From contig NZ_JAHFZZ010000004.1 in NCBI RefSeq assembly GCF_018603905.1, forward strand, positions 681,881 through 745,880: a DNA stretch of 64,000 bases, read 5' to 3'. The translations under genes were made by a program, and so were the position numbers. Of this stretch, positions 60,130 through 64,000 are shown in pieces (position 1 is the first letter of the stretch; the number at the start of each line of letters is the position of its first letter). Below the pieces are notes generated by a model. It did no database searches. It was not told the DNA's origin and saw only the letters and a list, made by a program, of their open reading frames with translations. This DNA is from Nonomuraea sp. NEAU-A123 (GTDB lineage: Bacteria > Actinomycetota > Actinomycetes > Streptosporangiales > Streptosporangiaceae).

Positions 60130-61350
60130 ATGACCCACATCACACCGAGGCTGGCCGGCCACTGGGTGCGCCGCCTCCTGTATGGCCTGGTCGCCATGGC
60201 CCTGGCGGTGGGCTCGGCAACGGCGCCCGCGCACGCCGACCGTGCACGACTGGACGTGCCATCGGCCACCAATGCCGTCAATGGCCCGGGCAGGCTCGTG
60301 TCGTCCCAAACCCTGCCTGAGGGACTGTGGCTGCCCGGCACCGGGGCCGCCTACCGCATCACGTACACCTCGACCCCTGCCGACAAGTCCTCGGCCGGCC
60401 TGGTCGTAGTGGCCGGAGCCGTGTTCATCCCGCGGGGCACCGCGCCCCAGGGCGGCTGGCCGGTCATCGGCTGGGCCCATCCCACGGTGGGCGTGGCCGA
60501 CGGTTGCGCCCCGAGCGTCGTAGGGCGGCCCCAAGGCGACATCGACTTCCTGTCGGCGTGGCTGCGGGCCGGGTACGCGATCGCCGCCACCGATTACGAG
60601 GGCCTGGGCACGCCGGGGCCGCACCCGTACCTGAACGGCCTTTCCGAGGCCTACGGGGTCATCGACGCCGTGCGCGCCGCCCCCGCGGCCGACCCCAAGC
60701 GGTCGCTGTCGAGTACCTGGCTGGGGGTCGGCTACTCGCAGGGCGGGCAGGCGACCCTGTTCACCGGGGCTCTGCAGGAGTCGTACGCGCCGGAGCTGGA
60801 CTACCGCGGCTCCATCGCGATCGCTCCGCCCTCGCAGTGGCGCACCCTCATCTCGGTGGCCCAGCCGTTCGACTTCGATCCGGCCAAGCCCGCGAGCCCC
60901 TTCGTCTTCCTGGTCCTGGAGATGCTGCGGGTGGCCCACCCCGGGACGATCGACCCAGGGGACTACCTCACTCCGGCCGGCATCCGGTTCTTCCCCGAGG
61001 TCCAGAACAATCTGTGCGTGGGCGCGCTGGTGCAGCGGATGGCCGGACACCTCAACGGTGAGTTCTTCGACATGGACGCCGCCGAGCAGGAGACATTCAC
61101 CCGGTTGCTGGTCAAGGACGCCGAGATCCCGATCGTGCGGCACGAGAAGCCGCTCTACATCGCCCATGGCACCGCCGACACCCTGGTCTTCCCGCCGGCG
61201 TCCCAGACCACGGCCAGACTGCTGGCGGAGGCCGGCACGGACGTGACGTTCCGGTTCTACCCGGGCGTGGACCACTTCGGGATCGCGGCCGCCGCGCTAC
61301 CCGACCTGCTGGCCTGGGCCGCCGACCGGCTGAACGACAAGGCCGGATGA
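60130..61350 (+). CDS. Secreted lipase-type alpha/beta hydrolase
   Basis: 406 residues. Signal peptide about 1-37 (LLYGLVAMALAVGSATAPAHA). The mature enzyme resembles secretory lipases: GWPVIGWAHPTVGVADGCAPS, nucleophile Ser in GVGYSQGGQAT, acid Asp in HGTADTLVFP, and base His in YPGVDHFGIA. Two Cys residues could form a disulfide. No ribosome site is clear at ATG 60130. The 141-base gap upstream holds a palindrome AAAGCCGGCTTT (59997-60008). Confidence 0.9.
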   Translation: MTHITPRLAGHWVRRLLYGLVAMALAVGSATAPAHADRARLDVPSATNAVNGPGRLVSSQTLPEGLWLPGTGAAYRITYTSTPADKSSAGLVVVAGAVFIPRGTAPQGGWPVIGWAHPTVGVADGCAPSVVGRPQGDIDFLSAWLRAGYAIAATDYEGLGTPGPHPYLNGLSEAYGVIDAVRAAPAADPKRSLSSTWLGVGYSQGGQATLFTGALQESYAPELDYRGSIAIAPPSQWRTLISVAQPFDFDPAKPASPFVFLVLEMLRVAHPGTIDPGDYLTPAGIRFFPEVQNNLCVGALVQRMAGHLNGEFFDMDAAEQETFTRLLVKDAEIPIVRHEKPLYIAHGTADTLVFPPASQTTARLLAEAGTDVTFRFYPGVDHFGIAAAALPDLLAWAADRLNDKAG

Positions 61351-61439
61351 GCCCGGAGCCGCGCCTGCGCTGATGCTGGTGGGCGTCGAGCGGTAAGACC
61401 TCAAAGAGCTTTTTGATCTCCGTGTAGTCCGATTGGGGG

Positions 61440-61445
61440 TACCCT
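61440..61445 (+). promoter_or_regulatory. -10 box (TACCCT), leaderless promoter
   Basis: TACCCT ends 7 nt before GTG 61453, with no ribosome site. Confidence 0.45.
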
Positions 61446-61452
61446 GCCGGAC

Positions 61453-62661
61453 GTGCGGCGATTGATCACCTCCCGCGGGCTATGGCTCGCGCTTGCGGCG
61501 ACCGTTGTGGCAGCGACGGTCGCTGTGATCGTGCGTTCTCGCCGCCGCTCGACGCGTCGGCCTCCAGCCCAGCAGGACGGGGCACCGTTACCCGCCCAGG
61601 TTGAGAGCGGATCCGTAGCGCGGTGGCCTCCGGTCCCGATCCTCGGCACGCCCACCGCTGAGGACCTCGAGCGCTACGCCGCCGAGCCCTCCATCTTCGA
61701 CCGCCCCGCGGTTGGAATGATCTTCGGAGGGGGCCGGAAGAGGGAGCCACTGGACGACGCCACCCGACGCCGCCTCACCCGCTGGGGAATCGCCGGACTA
61801 GCGCTCTGCCTGCTGGCCGTCGGCTCGCAAGCCCTTGAATCCGTCACCTTCTCCAAGGATGGCGGGGTAGAGACCACAGAGGAGATCTGGCACCAGGACG
61901 AGCCTTGCATCGCTGGTGTCTGCTGGGCCCCCGAGATTGAGCAGGCGCCCGCTCCGGACGACGGTGACTACTCTGAGCCCGTCAAATACGTGGAGACGCA
62001 AGAGCCGGTCCCCGCCAGTCAGCCGAGCCTTGACGCGGACTGCCGGCCCGAGAGCCGCAACCCGCGCGTACGGAAGCTCGACGCCAAGGCGACCCGGGCG
62101 GTGAACCGGCAGTGGCAACGCATCGAAGCATGGCTCAAGGCCCACGCCCCCAGGAGCTATCGCACCCTCGGCAAGCCCGGAAAGGCGGAGAGCATCGCGG
62201 CGGCGGAGGCGCAGACGGGCTTGCGATTCCCCGACGACCTGCGGGCCTCGCTACTGCGACACGATGGAGCCGCCGTAGTGGATGACACCTGGGCCTTCGG
62301 CTTCCTGGGCAACTGGAGCTTGAGTCTCCAGGGGATCCGTGACACGTGGCGAGGCCTGTGCGAGATCGACGATGAGGATGAAGAGGAGCCGGCCGATCCT
62401 CGGTCGGATTGGTGGGACGGGCGAATGCTTCCCTTCGGCGCCGACGGTATGGGCAACCACCTCGTCATCGACTCGGTGAAACATGACGTAGGCGAGACCG
62501 ATCACGAGGGAAGTATGAGCTTCACGCCTGGAGGGGCCCATATTCGCTCGTACTACGCCCTGCTGAAGGCCACCGCCGACGCCATGGAGAACGGCGGCTC
62601 CATCGGCTACTGGAAGCCCAGAACAGTAGCCGGTGAGCTCGATTGGGACGTCCGCGACTAG
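61453..62661 (+). CDS. Membrane protein with C-terminal SMI1/KNR4 (SUKH) domain
   Basis: 402 residues. Two hydrophobic helices (GLWLALAATVVAATVAVIV near 9-27 and GIAGLALCLLAVGSQAL near 112-128) flank a linker, so the C-terminal part may face outward or inward depending on orientation. Residues 205-400 resemble a SUKH domain: ESIAAAEAQTGLRFPDDLRASLLRHDG, then WDGRMLPFGADGMGNHLVID and SYYALLKATADAMENG. SUKH proteins are often toxin immunity proteins, but no toxin gene is seen beside it. Base composition is lower in GC than its neighbours. Confidence 0.8.
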   Translation: MRRLITSRGLWLALAATVVAATVAVIVRSRRRSTRRPPAQQDGAPLPAQVESGSVARWPPVPILGTPTAEDLERYAAEPSIFDRPAVGMIFGGGRKREPLDDATRRRLTRWGIAGLALCLLAVGSQALESVTFSKDGGVETTEEIWHQDEPCIAGVCWAPEIEQAPAPDDGDYSEPVKYVETQEPVPASQPSLDADCRPESRNPRVRKLDAKATRAVNRQWQRIEAWLKAHAPRSYRTLGKPGKAESIAAAEAQTGLRFPDDLRASLLRHDGAAVVDDTWAFGFLGNWSLSLQGIRDTWRGLCEIDDEDEEEPADPRSDWWDGRMLPFGADGMGNHLVIDSVKHDVGETDHEGSMSFTPGGAHIRSYYALLKATADAMENGGSIGYWKPRTVAGELDWDVRD

Positions 62662-62662
62662 A

Positions 62663-63055
62663 CTAGTTCACGATGATGTAATTAAGTCGTACCCGCAGAG
62701 TGCTTTCCCAGTGGATGTGTCCGCGCACGATGATGTCGCCATTGGCGCGCGGGACGACATTGTTCACTGTCATGATGGCACTCCCCAGAAAGGGGTTACC
62801 GTCGCTGTCGAGTTCGGTCATCGAGACGGCTACCTGAGAGAATGCGTTGACTTGGTCCGTGCCGAGGGATTCTCTGTGGGCGAAGGGCCCGCTCCCGCTG
62901 AAGTCGACGAAATGCCAGAACGTGCTCGTCGGGACGCCTGAGCGTACGATCTTGCCGAATTCGCCGCTGCTCTTGACGGAGTCTTCTGGGATGAAATCGA
63001 TTGACGAGGCACCGGACGTGCCATCGACCTGGTCGGTGCCGTATGTGGACGCCAT
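62663..63055 (-). CDS. Hypothetical protein, beta-rich
   Basis: 130 residues, family not recognised. Alternating pattern and aromatic residues (TSTFWHFVDFSGSGPF, IIVRGHIHWESTLRVRLNYIIVN) suggest a beta sandwich; no signal peptide, membrane helix or cysteine. ATG 63055 has GGGCGGGG upstream. Lower GC than nearby genes. The opposite strand has a 102-codon frame, but it lacks protein-like character. Confidence 0.6.
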   Translation of the reverse strand: MASTYGTDQVDGTSGASSIDFIPEDSVKSSGEFGKIVRSGVPTSTFWHFVDFSGSGPFAHRESLGTDQVNAFSQVAVSMTELDSDGNPFLGSAIMTVNNVVPRANGDIIVRGHIHWESTLRVRLNYIIVN

Positions 63056-63261
63056 GACCCCGCCCTTCGCGCGCGATAAACGTTAATTTCGGCAGTTTGC
63101 CGACAGGGTGGGGATCTTTGAGATCGCGACGGCACTCCGATGTGACGCATCATGCGGTTGCTCCCATATTGTCTGGAGCATCCGGCGGCTACACTCTGAG
63201 ATGGTTTATAGGCGCTTTTAAGAATGGCCTGGCGACTGCTCGCCGGGCATCGCCGCCCTGA
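63056..63261. other. Gene-free spacer with small dyads
   Basis: AT-richer than average. Contains CGGCA-GTT-TGCCG (63090-63102) and GATCT-TTG-AGATC upstream of the 130-residue gene. No gene is seen. Confidence 0.4.
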
Positions 63262-63759
63262 TCAGGTTTGTCGCGCCTGCAGCATCGGTTTGAGCGCCAC
63301 CAGCGCGCCCGCGACGAAGATGGCGGTGGCCACGTAGATGAGCCCCAGGTGGCCGATGGTGGCGAGATGGTACGGGTAGTGCGCGGGCAGGGCGATGACG
63401 AGGCTCAGCACGGGCACCACGATCGCGGTCACGTACGCCCACCACAGTCCGTGCCTGACCCCGAACCAGGCGAGTGCCGAGGTGGCCAGCCCGGTCGACG
63501 CGATGAACCCCGACAGCGCGATGTGCAGGTGCGAGATATATCTGAACAGCTCCGGACTGAACGCCTGGACCTGGGCCCGGCCGACGTCAACCTCGTTCGG
63601 GCCGATGCCGAGTTCCAGGAACCCGCCGGTGAAGTTACGGACGAAGAAGATCGCCGCGTAGCAGATGAACGCCAGGCCGGCCAGTGCCATGAGCCCTGCG
63701 CCGAGGCGCAGGGCGCCGGACTCCGCGCCTGTCGCCGGGTGATGAGCGATGGTCGCCAT
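63262..63759 (-). CDS. Small four-helix membrane protein
   Basis: 165 residues with four hydrophobic helices (AGLMALAGLAFICYAAIFFV, ISHLHIALSGFIASTGLAT, WWAYVTAIVVPVLSLVIAL, IYVATAIFVAGALVAL). The pair of His residues in YISHLHIALS and AHYPYHLATIGHL may bind metal or heme, but no family is recognised. AAGGGGG lies 7 nt before ATG 63759. Follows groEL on the same strand after 115 bases. Confidence 0.8.
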   Translation of the reverse strand: MATIAHHPATGAESGALRLGAGLMALAGLAFICYAAIFFVRNFTGGFLELGIGPNEVDVGRAQVQAFSPELFRYISHLHIALSGFIASTGLATSALAWFGVRHGLWWAYVTAIVVPVLSLVIALPAHYPYHLATIGHLGLIYVATAIFVAGALVALKPMLQARQT

Positions 63760-63814
63760 GGCCGCCCCCTTCCTGGAGAGTTCGCCAAGGGGGATGAACA
63801 GCTCTATTGTCCCA

Positions 63815-63853
63815 CCTGCCCGAGAGCCGGGCAGGACCGCGGCGGTCCTACCC
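63815..63853 (-). terminator. Overlapping hairpins downstream of groEL
   Basis: Two stems share a strand: an 11-bp stem with one G-U pair (63829-63839 with 63843-63853), and a perfect 8-bp stem (63815-63822 with 63828-63835). They exclude each other. Either could end the groEL transcript. Confidence 0.6.
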
Positions 63854-63874
63854 GACCCCCGGAGGCGACCCGGC

Positions 63875-64000
63875 CTAGAAGTCCATGTCTCCGCCACCCG
63901 GCATGGCCGGGGCGGCAGGGGTCTTCTCGGGCTTCTCGGCGATGACCGCCTCGGTGGTGAGGAAGAGCGCCGCGATGGAAGCGGCGTTCTGCAGCGCCGA
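63875..64000 (-). CDS. groEL: Chaperonin GroEL, C-terminal end only
   Basis: The last 41 residues of a 60-kDa chaperonin, cut by the right edge. The visible part [20 protein letters not shown] and the tail [11 protein letters not shown] are diagnostic. The ring-forming chaperonin folds proteins in the cytoplasm with GroES. The Gly/Met tail is the type found in the essential GroEL2 copy of actinobacteria. Confidence 0.96.
   Translation of the reverse strand, partial: SALQNAASIAALFLTTEAVIAEKPEKTPAAPAMPGGGDMDF

Noticed and set aside
62633..62941. 102-codon plus-strand frame opposite the 130-residue gene
   Set aside because: It overlaps the end of the SUKH gene, has no ribosome site, and has less protein-like composition than the minus-strand frame. 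Not fully excluded.
1..64000. tRNA, rRNA, insertion sequences, prophage, defence systems
   Set aside because: I saw no cloverleaf, transposase, integrase, terminal repeats or nuclease cluster. A small tRNA could be missed by eye; a tRNA scan would settle it.

Overview
The window is very GC-rich, densely packed actinobacterial chromosome. The gene content (prepilin peptidase-aroC-aroK-aroB, an RsbR-RsbS-RsbT stressosome module, WYL, IclR and TetR regulators, a GroEL with a Met/Gly-rich tail, frequent GTG starts and leaderless genes) suggests a mycelial actinomycete of the Streptosporangiales type (Nonomuraea or Streptosporangium-like). That placement is inference, because no rRNA is present. 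I see no tRNA, rRNA, insertion sequence, prophage or CRISPR array.

Layout. 1-5.9 kb: 3' end of ahpD, two FUSC-type membrane proteins and an alpha/beta hydrolase in one operon, a rare ring-opening amidohydrolase (barbiturase/cyanuric acid hydrolase family), an SseB-like protein and a prepilin peptidase. 5.9-8.7 kb: aroC-aroK-aroB with 4-base overlaps. 8.7-21 kb: SGNH hydrolase, a repeat-bearing spacer, DinG-like helicase, Pro/Gln-rich protein, CPA1 Na+/H+ antiporter convergent with a UBP zinc finger, lipoprotein, paired DUF202 membrane proteins, paired zinc-ribbon proteins and a heterodimeric ABC exporter. 21-23.2 kb: WYL regulator divergent from an epoxide hydrolase across a perfect inverted repeat.

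23.2-31.7 kb is a catabolic island: a branched-chain-amino-acid-type ABC importer (binding protein, LivG, LivF, LivH, LivM) translationally coupled to an aldehyde dehydrogenase, divergent from an IclR regulator that is followed by a second aldehyde dehydrogenase. Two copies of one motif, GYGTTC-N7-TGAAACGC, lie 4 bp upstream of the -35 boxes of both promoters, so the IclR protein probably activates both. The substrate is probably an aromatic aldehyde or acid.

31.7-37.5 kb: a two-component system, a small membrane protein, a DUF1206 protein, and a beta-helix protein divergent from a TetR regulator. 37.5-46.2 kb: a signalling island on the minus strand, RsbR, RsbS, RsbT, an RsbT-phosphatase fusion, a hybrid kinase with a degenerate RsbT-like N-terminus, a receiver-SpoIIE phosphatase, a STAS protein and a CheR-PAS protein. 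It is a partner-switching network with no sigma factor gene nearby.

46.3-53.1 kb: a sugar aminotransferase plus acyltransferase pair, type II NADH dehydrogenase, a diiron protein divergent from a TetR regulator across two identical-type operators, and two small lytic-transglycosylase-like secreted proteins, one behind a likely c-di-AMP (ydaO-type) riboswitch. 53.3-64 kb: glutathione peroxidase, LacI regulator and an MsiK/UgpC-type sugar-import ATPase with two LacI-like operators, SDR, luciferase-like monooxygenase, MFS transporter, secreted lipase, a SUKH-domain membrane protein, two unknown proteins and the 3' end of groEL.
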